DNA of 64,000 nt from Linnemannia schmuckeri (GCA_029449235.1 JANATG010000006.1:2418001-2482000), one strand, 5' to 3'. Shown: positions 1 to 13,175, counted from the stretch's first letter. Notes: generated by a model not told the origin, from the sequence alone. Numbers and translations: made by a program.

Positions 1-1616
1 GCCCAAATCATCTATTACCCAAAATAATAATGAAATGAAAAAAAAAGTTACGATTAGGTAGTAGATTGATTGCTTTAGCCAAAGTGCGCGTGTTTGTTTA
101 ATATCGAATTCTCACCTTATCTCGCCCCAATCAATAAGAATTCTGACTCCCATAGTCGGTTATTACAGCTCAAACGATATTGAATATTGTGCTGTTACAA
201 GTACCTGTGTTATCAGACTTGAGAGTGAATTTGTCGTGCCTAAGTGGCGAAGTGGGGCCGGCGCAGTGGAAGGTGATTGCGGCTTGCCACTGCGACGGAA
301 TGAGTAGTCTTTCTTTGTACTGATTCAAACACCTTGACCGCCCGGCGAAACTCAGATCCTTGCTTCAATGATTCATGGTAACGAGGATTTCGATAAACTT
401 TCTTGAAGAACCCAGCACGGACGATTTCGGAAAACCTTCCCTATGGCTTTGCCTAGCGAGCCAAATCGCACGACAAGAAAGGAGCAGCTCTAGTTTTTTG
501 TGCTTGACACGTAAAATGCAGTATACGTCAAAGTATCGCTTTTTCGGTATGCAATTTACACTCGTTTTATGCTCGCTCTAACGGATTTCTCAAAACGACG
601 CTTTAATCACTACCTTTTCACATGTTCCACATGCGAGTTTTTCTTTTGGCGCCGTTACTGCACTTTGCTTTAAAAAATTACAAATAACTGTACGGCAGAT
701 CGTTTTTTTTGTGGCGATATGTAAAAAACAGATTACAACTGAGGATATGAGATGGATCTAAAGGGTTCTTTCTGACTTTTTTGTGTAAATGCACAATGCA
801 GATCAACGTAGTTCCTTTGTCCATCGTCTTAAATACTTGAATACATACTCTTTTTTTTTATAGGTGAAGCGATATTGTGGGTGAGATCGTTTGACCCGAT
901 ATATGAGTAAGTGGTCGCTTGAAAAGCCCTTCTTTGCTTATTTTTGAGGTAGTCAGGGTAATTAGGAGATTTCTCGACTTTCACGCACTATGAATATTTC
1001 ATGCAGGTGGCAATACGATTTTTAGTGACCAGTTTCACGTCATGGCGGATGATTGCAAAGGATGTCGTTAATGTGTACTTTTTATGGAGTAGAAACGGAA
1101 GGCCAAGGTGCATAATAAAAAAAGAAAACCCGAAGATTTTTTCGGTTGAAATGATTTTTTGTAAGTCATGCGGTCGATGGCGAAAGCGATCGATCATATG
1201 CCATGGGTCGGGGGACGGAAACATACCCAAGTTTGAGATCAATCTGAAAGAGCAAAAAAAAAGGAAAAAAGAAGAATGGCGCGACGGGTGTATTGTTGTT
1301 CAACCCATTCCTTTTTTTAAGTTTTCAATTTTTTTTAGAAGGTTGTCCTCAGCGCGTTCATGTATGTACACAGTTCTATTTCAGTGTATATACAGCTTTC
1401 ATACGACTAGGTTCGAACATTTTACGAAGACGCGTTTTTTTTTTTGAAAATCAAATGAGAAAATCTATCAAGTGACTGCTTACCCCCCTTTTTTTTCGCA
1501 CCTTCACCTCAAAACCCAAAGTCGACACTCCGCTCCCCTTCACCCTCTCCTTTTCAACGAACTTCCAACTCAACACATTAACCCGCCCTACATCAACAAG
1601 GACAACAGCAACAAAC
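1..1616. other. Intergenic region, no gene seen
   Basis: AT-rich sequence with many short T runs. The longest open frames (up to 148 codons on the plus strand near 1.0-1.4 kb) have low-complexity translations, no recognisable domain and no good splice partners. The last ~150 bp before 1617 are C- and A-rich, as expected for the promoter and 5' UTR of the next gene. Confidence 0.6.
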
Positions 1617-2626
1617 ATGGTCGACATGGAATGGACACCCCGCCTTGAAACCGCATTCAAAAGACTTCAGGACCGCAAGAAGTCCCTCACTTCGACCACT
1701 ACTACATTCACGCCTGACGAAACAAAGACTACCCAGGAAGTCGATGCCTTCTTGACTGACAGCAAGAAGCATGAGTGTGTCGACTTGGAGTTGATTAAGC
1801 GAGTCTCGGCGCTGTTGTTGAAGTACTCGAGCAGCACTGGTGATTCAGGCGGTGCCACTGGTATGCTCTTATGAAGTGACATATATTACCTTGCCGTTGA
1901 TTTTGATATGGTGAAAGAAAAGGCTTCTACAATAAAATAGGATTAATTTGACTGACCGATTTTGTCCACATCTGTCTTTTGATATCTTGTCATGTGTATC
2001 ACCTCTCCCTTTTCTAGTGTCGTCAGAAGACTGGATCCACACCATGATCAAGGGCAGCAACGTCTACGTCCCCAAAGCAGTACCAAAAGAGCGGGTATGT
2101 CAGTCATTTATTTATTCGCTTGTTTTCTCCCTACATGGCGCCAACCCCGGAACACATTTATAACACCATATACACTACCATGATCAAATAGAGCCCGGAA
2201 CTGGAAAAACTGATGGACAAATACAAATCCCAAGTCGCCGAAAAAGAATACAACCGCATGATCGCCAGTATCGACCGCGACTCCCCTTCGTCAGCAGCAT
2301 CGTCAACAATCGCCTACAACCTCCGTCAGGACATGAAGGACCTCAAAGACGTCAAGGCTCACGCCATCGGAATCGTCAATGTTCTTTACACAGGAGGAGC
2401 AGTCTTCACGGCCGTGTTTATGATCTCGGCACATTTTACAGAAGATGTGGGGATGAGGGTGTTGTTGTCGTTCTTGGCGTTTGTATTAATTGTTGCATGT
2501 GAGGCTTATTTGTACCATCGACATGCTCAGACGGCTGCTGGAGGGTCGAAGGCGAAGAGAGTGAAGGCGTTACCGGAGGATGTTGTCGTCAATAGCGTTA
2601 CTATTGGCAAAGAGAAGAGCGCCTAG
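1617..2626 (+). CDS. VMA12: V-ATPase assembly factor, VMA12/VPH2 (TMEM199) family
   Basis: Three exons: 1617-1860, 2018-2094 and 2192-2626, with GT-AG introns, giving 251 residues. The family acts in the endoplasmic reticulum membrane, where it helps assemble the Vo sector of the vacuolar H+-ATPase. Visible features are a hydrophilic N-terminal half, a conserved stretch after the second intron (residues ~108-160, with YNLRQDMKDLKDVKAH just before the membrane), and two hydrophobic segments at about residues 165-188 and 195-215 separated by a short acidic loop. The C-terminus is short and basic. Two membrane segments near the C-terminus and the overall length fit the family. The start is the first ATG in good context after a C/A-rich leader. 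The gene converges with the minus-strand STRIPAK gene; the stop codons are only ~120 bp apart. The family is recognised by eye, without a search. Confidence 0.82.
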
Positions 2627-2748
2627 TCTTCATCTTCGTCACATTCATTTTAATTTGTACAATAGTTCTTTTTTTTTTATTTCAACAAATATACTGCAAT
2701 CGCAAAGTAAACCAACAGAGAACGAAAAAAAAAGCATTCAAAGGTGTA

Positions 2749-5700
2749 TTAAGGCTCAGTGAGGTCAGATTGATCCTGCATGGGAGGACCATAGGCGTGC
2801 ATAACCGAGTTGTCCTGACCCTCCTCTATCCACTCGGTACCATTATCCGATTTCCGAACCCTCAACGGCCGGGGACGTTGATGATGGCGCAGTCCAGTTC
2901 CACTGCTTCCAGACCCACCACTTCCACCTGGACCATAACTACCACCTCGGCTGCTATCGTATCCTCCTTGCGTAGTCGACGACATATCAACTCCCGTATC
3001 CGCATCCACGGCGCTGGTCCCCGGTCCGTAATACACCTTGCTGTTGGCCATCTCCGACACCTCGTCCAGATAAAACTGCTGTTCGACCGAAGCATCCGTA
3101 CTGTGAAGGTTGGGAGTCCAGTTGATCTGCTTAAACAGCTCCTCGTCTTCCCATCGACGCAGATTAAACGCTCCCATGTACCCATCCTCATCGTCCGACG
3201 GCAACACTGCAGGTGTCTCCCATCCAGATCCGTCCCCAGGTGTAGCCAAGAAGGGCACGTCGATCGAATCGTCAAAGTAGAAATCGTTATACTTGAACGA
3301 AGGCGCCTCAAGTAACGTTGACGTTGGTTTCTTGCCAAACACCTCGATTTCCAGCCACTCCTCATAGTTCTCTTCAAATCCAGCATCCAACTCAATGTCG
3401 CTTAGCGTCAGATCACGTTTCCGTTCTCCATGTAAAGAGCCCAAGCTGCTGTTGTGGCTTCGACTGCTGTGATGACTTTTCACACTTTCCTCGCTCTCTG
3501 ACCTTGATCCACCACCGCTACTGCTGTGGTGATGACCATGACCTCCAGAGTGATCCATATGGCCGACCTCAGGAATCGATGCATGGGCCTCGTACATCTC
3601 CTGCCAGTCGTATTTCGGACCCGAGTACTGCTGTCCGCCTCCTGTCTTCCCCGTCTTGGACTGAGCCCCTGGATCAGGGACCAACGCATTCGGATGCACA
3701 CGGTCATGATAATGTCGAATCATGTTTCTCAGCTGCTGCTCCGCAGGAAGAGCATCCTCCAGATCTTTTTCGACATCGGCCCCGGAGATCCAATCATCTC
3801 GCAAGTTCGAACGACAAAAGACATAAATCCCAGTGATAACCTTCATATGCGACGACCGCCACTTGCGACCCAGGAAAGGGACCTGACTCTTAAGTGCCTT
3901 ATAGACATACTTTTGAAGATCAGCATGATTGATCTTCAAAAGCCGCTTCAGGATTGCTGAGGACTTGTACTGGACCAGGAGAAGGATGCGATGGGTCTTG
4001 TGCTTGGTCAGCTTCTGGAGGACGCGGAGCAAATTAATGATCGAAAACATATTCCGACGGCAGACATAGTTGGCAGGAATCGGATCCCCGATATCCCCAG
4101 CCGCATTCTTAAGGAGCTCAATTCGAGCCTTCTCCGGGTCGGGTTCGGACCTCGTCTGGCGAAAAATCTGGCAGGTCTTGAAAAAGTTGTACTCCTCGAC
4201 CTCGTTCTTAGTGTGAATGTTGCCTGGGTTCTCGGCATTGCCAAAAATCTTGAGCAGCAGCAGAAGACAGTTCGAGTCGACCAGGAGCTGACAGACATAG
4301 TTGAAGGCCAAAATATGGTAGATCTTGAAGTGCTGCAGCTGGAGGAGAAGGATACTGGAAACTGCCTTGGCCATAATTTCGTGCTCGCGAATGTCATTTG
4401 CTTTGGTGAACGCGTCCAATGGTTCCTTGGCATCTTGGTCCTCCTTGGCTGCTTCCTTAGTAGTTGATGGGCTGCTGACCTTGACGCACACCAGTAATGT
4501 CTTAAGTAATGTGACCTGAATCTGAGCCATTCTCGGCACAATCTCGCGCTAATTAATTAAGAAGTATTAGTTGTTAGATATCTCTTCCGTTATGTCGTCG
4601 ACGATACACCGGCAGGTGTGATAGATAAAAATACTTACGTAGATGTGTTCAATGCGCTCAATGCGCTCTCGCTCCCTGGCAGTGACCTTGATAGCCTCTT
4701 TTCCGATTGGTGTAACCTCGATACTGCTCCTGCGCCTGCCATCGTCCGACTCGTAGTCATCCTCACTCGCATCGTCCGCCTCATCGTCGCCCTGGTTACC
4801 ATTTCCGCTAAATCGACGCGCAAGACTCCTTCTCCGAGGCCGGATCTTGTTTCGAATGGATGCTGGTTGCTTGTATTCTAGGGCACGTCCTGAATCCTGA
4901 TCCTCGGCATCATTCTTGGAGCGATATCTCCTGTCGGTCATCAGTTTCTTTTCATGAAAAACCTGCAAGGTCGCCGTGGATATGTACATGTTCTTCTTAA
5001 ACAGCTCCTCTGCCTCAAGAATAGACCGCGGAGTCGAGCTGTTCATGGACGAGGAAGGGAAGATGAACGGCTGGGTTCCCGAGTTGCCGTTTCCAGTACC
5101 TCCGTTCTGACCCTTGCCGTTCTTGCCATTTCCCGATAATGTCTTTGAGATGGAGCCACTTGTCGAACCGGCCCCGCCTGCTGCTGTAGGGGTCTTGGCC
5201 TGGAGGACTGTCGCAAGGGTAGAGATGGGAATCGTAGGACATCCGGGACTGTAGGCGTTGTTAGTAGGTATATAGGCTGGATACTTTTGACTCATTTCGG
5301 ACTGGTAGACTAAATAATCTATCGGATCCGATTTCTGGTTGAACTGGGCAGAAATCTGAGCTGGATTGCCCAACATCCTGCGAGCGATGCCCTTGAGCAG
5401 ATTGAAGTCCCCTGACCCGCCTAAAGTCATCCTGAGCACCTTCCATAGTAACAGCGTCAACTAAACGGGCAAGAGTAAAATGTCTGTGAGTAAAGAGTGA
5501 TCTTTGGAATTTTATATCGTTCATTCTTGACGGAAGTAATTATTCACCTTCTTGAGCGGATAAAATTGGTCTTTTGCGGGTCGGACGCATATCTGATCGT
5601 ACAAGAACACGGTCAAGGATGGCTTCGTCGCGGCTACCCAGTATTAAGATACACGATAGTGGTTAGATACAAGATGTAAAACGTGGGAAAGTCATGTTGT

Positions 5701-6741
5701 TGCGACAGCGAGAGCAAGTCCTTACCAAGGTCATCCATGAACTCATGGTCGCCCTCATGTGAAACTATGAGCATGTAAAGCAGAGTCACTAACACCTCAA
5801 TCTCAGCAGTAGCTCCTGGATCCTCGGTCAACCTATTTATACAGTATATGGAAAGGGGTTAGTATTTTTTGAGTTTTTCTATTCACAAGGGTCCCTAGAA
5901 TCAAGCAAAAGAGATTTGGCTTATGCGAGACTTACTTTGCGCATGCGTTCCTGAGCGCGTCATAATAAGTTTGAAAGGCACCGAGTTTCCTGAGCATCTC
6001 GTTGTTGGTAATGATCCACTTCAAATGTTCTTCCTCGCTCGACACTCCTGCATATGCGCCTAATTTGGAGATATGCAACCATCAGTCGACCGTTTTATCT
6101 TTCTGTATATGTCGTATCCATGCACCAAATCAAAAGATTTACAGTAGTGATGACAGGTCGCCTACCTTGTGCAAGATAGACCAGTTGGTGAGCGAAAGAG
6201 AGCCGACTGGCATCATTCTTCTGATCCAAAAAGTTCAGGAGGTATTCGGCATATGCTTCACGCTCAGAGACAACGCTCGTCTGCCATTCTATCATCGATG
6301 CAAGTAACATGTAGCCTTATCAGTATCAGATGCTTGTTGATGACAGATACGGTAGTCAGAGCTGTGAGAGAAGCAACAGAAGAAGGGGATAGTTTCAAGA
6401 CTTTTTTTTTTTACCACTGTCGTATTCCTTGTGAAAGTTTTCTTGGTGCATGTGAAACTGTTGGACTTCGGTGTAGCTGAAAAATTCGTCAATCTCAGCT
6501 TGAAGCGTGTCCATGTCTCCATATTGAAAGACTACAGGTTCTTGCTAACAGCGTATTAGGGAGGTGTCATAGTAAGTCCCTTGGTTCTTTATTCTCTTTC
6601 GACTTGAAGACCCTGTTCATACTGCAACAGAAGAAGCCTTGTAGAGTGTGAAAAAAGTACCTTTTGCTTGGAGGGCAGTGTGCTCACAAACTGCTTCAGC
6701 TGAGCCATGGTGATGGAGTCCTGCGTAGGGTTGTCTGCCAT
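2749..6741 (-). CDS. FAR11: STRIPAK complex subunit, FAR11/STRIP1 (FAM40) family
   Basis: Eight exons on the minus strand: 6741-6661, 6544-6415, 6288-6166, 6059-5936, 5832-5726, 5633-5548, 5460-4639 and 4548-2749, encoding 1090 residues. STRIP/Far11 proteins scaffold the striatin-interacting phosphatase and kinase complex (PP2A-linked), which controls hyphal fusion, growth and development in fungi. The N-terminal part (residues ~28-290) matches the N1221-type region, with conserved text such as EYDSGEWQ and KLTLLLWKVLR. The C-terminal half (from ~490, REIVPRMAQIQVTLLKTLLV) matches the DUF3402-type region through LLVQYKSSAILKRLLKI and FLGRKWRSSHMKVI. A Gly/Ser/Asn-rich linker lies around residues 330-400, and the tail is acidic, then Gly-rich. 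Phases agree across all seven introns. It is divergent from the FGGY kinase gene, ~430 bp between the start codons. Confidence 0.88.
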
Positions 6742-6800
6742 GGTTTCTTCTTTTTTTAGTTTTATATGTTGTTGTTGTGAAGGTAGTTGCTAATGTGCCA

Positions 6801-6867
6801 TGAATGAATGAATGAATGAATGAATGAATGAATGAATGAATGAATGAATGAATGAATGAATGAATGA
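6801..6867. repeat. Tetranucleotide microsatellite (TGAA)n
   Basis: About 16.75 perfect units of TGAA. It lies 60-126 bp upstream of the FAR11 start codon, so it is in that gene's 5' UTR or core promoter and inside the divergent promoter shared with the FGGY kinase gene. Perfect units imply length polymorphism. Confidence 0.97.
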
Positions 6868-7171
6868 TTTGCTTCTCGTCTTCGTCGGTTTGTGGTGATG
6901 GTCGGATTGTGAGGTTGGTTGATTGGAGTAACGTTGAGAATTGAAAAGTGGGAAGTATGTGTCCACTCTCCACTCTCTCCTTGCTTTTACCAGCGTGTGA
7001 GTGAACCTTATCCCCTAAGGGACTGCTTCTTTATGGGACATCATCATCGATTTCGTGCCTCACCCCCTTTTTCCGACATATGACCACTAAAGGCTGACAA
7101 CGGACACTCGCTCCTCCCTCTACATTCACTCCTTACTTCCTTCTCAAGGAATACATCAGTCTCGTCCTCTC

Positions 7172-9040
7172 ATGGCAACTGCCAGCATCAACAAGGTCTT
7201 CCTCGGCGTCGACGTTGGCTCAGGCTCAAGCAGGGCTGCACTCATCACCGATACAGGAAAACTTCTCGCCATCCACTCAACTCCCTTCTCTACCTCGCGC
7301 CCAGCCCCTGACTACTTTGAACAGTCCAGTGACGAGATATGGGCCTCAATCTGCACCTCCGTCAAGGCTACTCTCCAATTGGCTAAAGTCGACCCCTCCC
7401 AGATCCACGGTATCGGATTCGACGCGACCTGTTCTTTAGTCGCGTACACCTCTGGCACGCCCGAGACAGCCCAACCTGTCTCCATCTCACCCAGTTCCAA
7501 TTTTGAGGACCACAACCACAACATCATCATGTGGTGTGACCATCGAGCCAAGGACCAGGCCATCCGAATCACAGAAACGCGCCATGATATCCTCAAAAAC
7601 ATTGGTGGTGTCATGAGTCTGGAGATGGAGTTGCCCAAAACTCTTTGGTTACAGGAGAACATGACCAAGGACCAGTGGAATAGGATTGGGCGTCTCTTTG
7701 ATCTGCCCGACTTTTTGACCTGGAAGGCGACGGGAGATTATCTTCCAAGTCGATGCTCGGTCGTCTGTAAATGGTGCTACAAGGCTGGACCAGAGAGCGG
7801 TGATTCTTCGTCACATCACAACAATCAGGGATGGCCCGAGGACTTTCTTCGACAGATTGGATTGGGTGAGATTGCAGATGGTGATTGTCAGAAGCTATGT
7901 GGAGTTGGCAACGAAGGTCAGCGGGTGCACTTTGCTGGCGAGCATATTGGCGGACTGACAGAGCAAGCAGCAAAGGACCTGGGTTTGGTTGCAGGGACCC
8001 CAGTAGGTGGTGCAGTCATTGACGCATATGCGGGAGCCATTGGAACCTTGGGTGCCAGGATGAATGGCCTTTCTCCGACTGTTGACGAGGCTCGCAAGAG
8101 GATTTCTATGATCTGTGGTACATCATCCTGTCACCTCGTCATGAGTGACAAGCCCATCTTTGTCTCAGGCAAGTCTTTCTCATTGTTAAGCATGGGACTT
8201 AATTAGTAACAATATTGTGACGACGGGCTGACAAACTTATTTTTCTCGCGCATACCAATAGGTATTTGGGGCCCGTTCCATGGAGTGATGTTGCCGGATA
8301 TGTGGGTTGCAGAGGGAGGGCAATCATCGACAGGTCAATTGATCGACTACCTCACTAAATCCCACCCAGCCTACAGCGAAGCTGTCGAACGAGCAAGTTC
8401 TTCTAAACCAGCAGTATCAGTGTACGAGTTCTTGAATCAGCATCTAGAGACAGTCGCCAAGAAGCGAGCGCTCACCAGCATCGCCTACCTCACCAAGCGA
8501 CTTCACATGACACCAGACCACCATGGCAACCGTGCTCCGTTCGCGGACGAAACTATGAGGGGCTCCATCTCGGGTTTGGATCTCAACAGCAACACCCTTG
8601 ACGGACTTGCCATTCTTTATTTGGCCACTATTCAAGCCTTGGCTTTGGGTGCACGGCAGATCTTGGATGCTCTCTGTGTGGCAGGTTACACTATCGAGAA
8701 GATTTGTATCTCAGGAGGCTTGTCGCTTAACAGGATCTTTGTTAAGGTCCTAGCGGATGTGACTCAATTCCCAGTGGTACTGCCAGGAAGCGGAGGAGAT
8801 GCGGCCGTCGTCGTTGGCGCGGCGGTTTGTGGTGCAGTCGCATACCAATCGTCTTTGACGGGTTCTGGAACTAGTATGGATGGTCTGCTCTGGGAGGCTA
8901 TGGCGCGGTTGACGGAGGCATCAGATGTGATTGAACCAGATCACGATCCAGCTCTGAAACGGTTCTACGAGAACAAGTTTCGCATCGTCGAGAAGATGCA
9001 GCAGGACCAACGCGAGTTCAATAAAATCATGGACGAGTGA
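7172..9040 (+). CDS. FGGY-family pentulose kinase (D-ribulokinase-like)
   Basis: Two exons, 7172-8168 and 8262-9040, encode 591 residues. FGGY kinases phosphorylate sugars with ATP; the closest named relatives I recognise are yeast YDR109C and human FGGY, the D-ribulose kinase branch. The N-terminal ATPase lobe begins with GVDVGSGSSRAALI (phosphate-binding loop, residues ~12-25). It is followed by the branch-typical IIMWCDHRAKDQA, GGVMSLEMELPKTLWLQ and FDLPDFLTWKATGD. The second lobe starts at GGAVIDAYAGAIGTLG and ends with ISGGLSLNR and LPGSGGDAAVVVGAAVCGA. The intron has a GC donor (CAG|GCAAGT at 8169) and a normal AG acceptor at 8260-8261. Splicing there joins VSG to IWGPFHGVMLPDMWVAEGGQ, which restores the family's conserved text, so I trust it over a GT alternative. 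Length matches the family. Confidence 0.9.
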
Positions 9041-9332
9041 GAGACCGCAAGTCCTGCTGCTCGCATATTGGCCGGCAAATTATAGAAATGTTTTCCTCTC
9101 TGATATGTTTTTGGTATCTCATATCACCATGTGTTTGTGATATGTGAAGAACTCCTTCATGGAGTTGTGCTCACAAAGTCGGACATGACTTCTCATCCCA
9201 GGTACCAAGAATACAAATTCCGATTCTTACACGTGATGTCCAGGCCAACAGCATTTTTGTTGCCCTATCTTTTTTTTTCTCTCTCTTACTTTTGTTCTTC
9301 TTTTTCGCCAACAAAAGAGATCAACTACTTTC

Positions 9333-12300
9333 ATGGCTCATGATCACTCAACAGCAACACCGGACACATACTTCCAATCCTTCCGCTCAGAACGCGACAA
9401 GGGCATCATACTCATCCCTGTCGTGCAACATCCAACTCTGGGAGAACTCTATGTGATCTGGACCGACATTACCGACTGCTTTCCTGGCGCGACTCGGATT
9501 CAGTTCAACAATGTCTTTGTTCCTATGCTCAGAGACAAGCGCTGCTACAGGTACATAATACCCTTCTTGTTTGCTATGCGTGTATTTGTAGATTCCTGGT
9601 GGAGGAGAACACATTAATGATATTTGTAGCTGATTATATTGATCAACTGATAGTCTCACAATTTATACTTTGTTTATTTTTTTTTTTGTGCCTGGATATT
9701 ATTTAGGGTCAAGCCGCATGGGATCAGATACCACCCTGGGATCGTGCTAGATGTTGTTTACGGAGAATATTGTTCGTCAGGCATTAGGAGAGTCAAACAT
9801 ATCGGGAACAGTGGTACTCGTGCCGCCAACATCAAGACCGTACAGGATGCCACCATAGTCGCTGATGCAGGAGCAACGAAACCATCTGCTCGTCAGGAGT
9901 TGGAGCGCCGACCAACACCCGTCGTTCCTAAGGATGGCCCGGTGGAAGCGACTCTTGTATGCAATAGAACAAGACCTGCACTCAGTCAGGACAGTTCAGT
10001 GGCTGGATCACCAGTGGCACAGCAGTCATCTTCGCAGACACCGAAATTTTCTAAAGCTCTTAGTGAGGGCGAGGATGAAGATGAAAATGTTGACCGCGAC
10101 GAAGGTGACGGCCGCCAGGAGGAGGATGAAAACCAACAAGACCACAACGGCGGTCAAGGCAGCCATGACGATCAGACGAAGGTGGAGGAGGCGACGGTTG
10201 CGCCTAAGGAACCGGCATCACGGAATGTGACCGAGGCAGCAGAGCCGAAGCAGATAGTAAAGGGTTCGACGCCAGCGCAGGATACTGCACAACCTCCAGC
10301 AGCCAACAACATGAGGACAGAGGAAGAGAAGCCAGACAATACAGATGATGACGAGCGACCATCGTACACCAAGGAGCTCGGGGATCCAGCAACACGAGAA
10401 CTCATCTCCAACACCATCGCAGAATGCCGCCCCGCACTGACCGCTATGGCAGAAGCGAACCAAAAGCTTCGCCCCTGGACCCGCCCTCCAGATGCCCCAA
10501 TTGACATTGTGGACCTTGTCGCTCACCGTATGAAAGATATCCTCCGCAGCCGGCAATCATGGACCCAGAGCAACCACTCTCGATTCTTTTGTTTCCTACC
10601 CATCTTGGATTACAGTTTGAAAGACATGTACGATTCAGAGATCCAAGCCAACACAAGGTTCGAGTTTTATTACATCTGCGATTGCGGAGGCGTTCCTGGA
10701 TTCGAGGGCCGTTGGTATCCGCATTGGAATCTGGACTATGGCGAGCATTACCATAGGCGTACCTCGTCTGAAACTATCAGCCAACAGCAGATCGACGAGG
10801 TCATCCCCCTTGTCGGCGAATACGTTGTCGGCATTCTGGAGATGATGTTGGTGGGCGTTCACACCGACGGCGTCATCGAGTTCCCTGCCAATACCAGCCA
10901 AGAGTCCCACATACGCATTCTTCTGGCCCTGCGTTATTTCGAGTCAAAAGGTGTCTTTTCCTGCCAAAGCTACGGAAGCAACAAAATGCGGGATCCCAAC
11001 AACAACGGCTTGTCCCTGGACGACATCAAGCCTCTTGCGACGCTAGATGAGAAGACATCTAATATTCTCACTCACAAGGTTATCAAGCATCGGTGGGAGG
11101 TCTACGACGAGCTGATCCCTTACAGGACTTCAGAGGGCGATGTCCGATGGATCTGTCAACCACATTGGTACGACATGGCGCCTAAGCGAGAGTGGATGGT
11201 CGCCAGGACATTTTCCGTCAACCCAGCATCGACCAAAAGCGAGTATCTGACCACCCAGGGAGCCTTTGTGGCGGAAATCACGAACCGGCAGAGGATGGTC
11301 GACTACTTTCTGCTAGCGGGGCGGTTGACAAAGACGTGTATCCTCAGAGTGTCATTGAACTGGGATATGACGACAGAGGATGAGATTATTGTTGCAGAGG
11401 CGATCGGGACATTGTCTGCGGCGGCGATCCACATTACTGTTCGGCAGTCATCCGGTGTCAAGAGTGGCTCGGGACTTATTGGCGGATGCTTCAGGATTAC
11501 GATGGCAGCCATGCGGAACCCGAATCTGGAAGCGTTCAAGATGATCCAACGGTCTCCCACCAAGGAGAAGGACTACCCAGTTTTCAACGAACGCCGCAAC
11601 ATTATCACCTCGCACCTTTCTATGGAGGCGTTGGCAGTGTGGACGAGACCTGAAAGGCGCGGGAAGGTCAAGGCAACACTCACGGTGACAGATATCGATC
11701 GGGCTGCTAAGTCGGTTCGTCTCTTCGCCAAGGGACTCCACCACTTTTCCGAACTGAGCTTGTCGATTGAGCCCGTCTGGAAAACGGTGACCATCAAATT
11801 TGCAGCGCCCGGGTCAGGAAAACCAGGATGTGATGTCGAGGACACGGATTTTAAGAACAACGACATCCTTTCGTACCTGGAGAAGCGTGAGTTCTGTGAC
11901 GAGATCATCTACAATGGCGTCGGGGCTGTCGATAGCCGCTTTTTGTATTCGCGATGCGTCACCGAGGCGCGGCTTGAGTTCTCGCTCACTCTGGATCGAA
12001 TCAAGTTGCGGGATGTCATCAAGCTGAACCGGAACCTCAAGGAGCTCACTCTCGAGAACTCGACTAAGGATGACCCCAGCCAGATCTTTGAGGCCTATAA
12101 GGCCTTGATGGCAAATCACCCTTCGCTCAAGTCGTTTGAGATCTGCCATCGCCATCTCAGCAGGACATCTTCCAACTTTTCATGGTCGAACCCGAATGAC
12201 CCGGCCAAGATGCGTCTTCGTATTTCCTGCTTCGAAGGCGATAAGGTCCAGTCCCTCTTCCAAAAGTACGCCCTCATCATCGAGTCACTCTCTGTCGACC

Positions 12301-13175
12301 AACTCCAGGCAGGCGAGGCGGCAGCCTTGGAAAAGGCGATCCGACCCAAGAAGGGTACAGCCGCACTGCGAACCATCAACATCAGCGACCCTCACCTCAT
12401 GGACCCATCTGTGCTCGACGATCTCAAAAAAATTATCCTGCGGACTAACGTCGAAGACGTCGCTGTTTACGGATCAATCAAACGGACAAGGACACTTCCA
12501 GACTACGAGACCGAACAACTCCAACAGGAACAGGACAACCACAGTCAGTCAGTTGCGTTCGGCAAGGACAACAACAAGCCTAGAGTGATCAAGGATGCGG
12601 ACGGAAATGACATGGTGATTGACGAGGACGATCACGAGACGGAGAACGCGAATATCTGGGCCGACTTTTTGGTCGGGATCCGATCCAAGGTGTCACGGTT
12701 GTCTGTCCGGAGCAACGGGTCGATTTTCAGGGCACTCGAGAGCAGGATGGTTGATTCCTTGGAGATGCCTCGCTTAACCGACCTCAGCCTGTTGGGAGAA
12801 TGGGAGCTCAGTCTATTCGGCTACCAGTGGATCGAGAAGCTCATGCAGCTCAAGAAGACCAGGAAGGAAACGATCGAATCGTTTCACGTCTCGGGAGCGA
12901 CCATTTTACCAGAAGAATGGGACTGTCTTCTCCAGGTCCTGGACTTTTCACAAATGACAAAGTTCCAAATTGAACAACACAACCCACTTCCACCCGCCTT
13001 GTTGGGACCCATTACTGACGCGATCCCTGGAGGAAAGTCGCCGATGGAGATCTTTATGGTCTGTGATGATCGGACGTTGGATGGGTATGCGGTTTTGGAG
13101 CATGAGGAGAAGGTGCGGGCCAAGATTTCTGAACGGAACATCGTTGTCATCATCAACGGCTACACCATTTCGTAG
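9333..13175 (+). CDS. Large protein of unknown family, copy A
   Basis: Two exons, 9333-9550 and 9707-13175, encode 1228 residues. I do not recognise a named domain. The N-terminal module (residues ~10-95) contains QHPTLGELYVIWTDITDCF and, across the intron, RCYR-VKPHGIRYHPGIVLDVVYGE. It is nearly identical to the minus-strand paralogue at 31870-35966. An acidic low-complexity linker (residues ~185-235, many D and E) follows and differs strongly between the paralogues. A core then begins near residue 350 with HSRFFCFLP and an ICDCG-GVPGFE-RW-PHWN stretch, followed by a long C-terminal half with leucine-spaced segments (for example NRNLKELTLE and HPSLKSFEI) that look loosely like leucine-rich repeats. 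No signal peptide or membrane segment is visible, so it is probably cytosolic or nuclear. The start is the first ATG after a T-rich leader and aligns with the paralogue. Confidence 0.85.

Noticed and set aside
1395..1440. Sequence ggttcgaac that resembles a tRNA T-loop
   Set aside because: No matching acceptor, D or anticodon arms could be folded around it.
6801..6867. Minus-strand frame with repeated HSFI units
   Set aside because: It is only the translation of the TGAA microsatellite.
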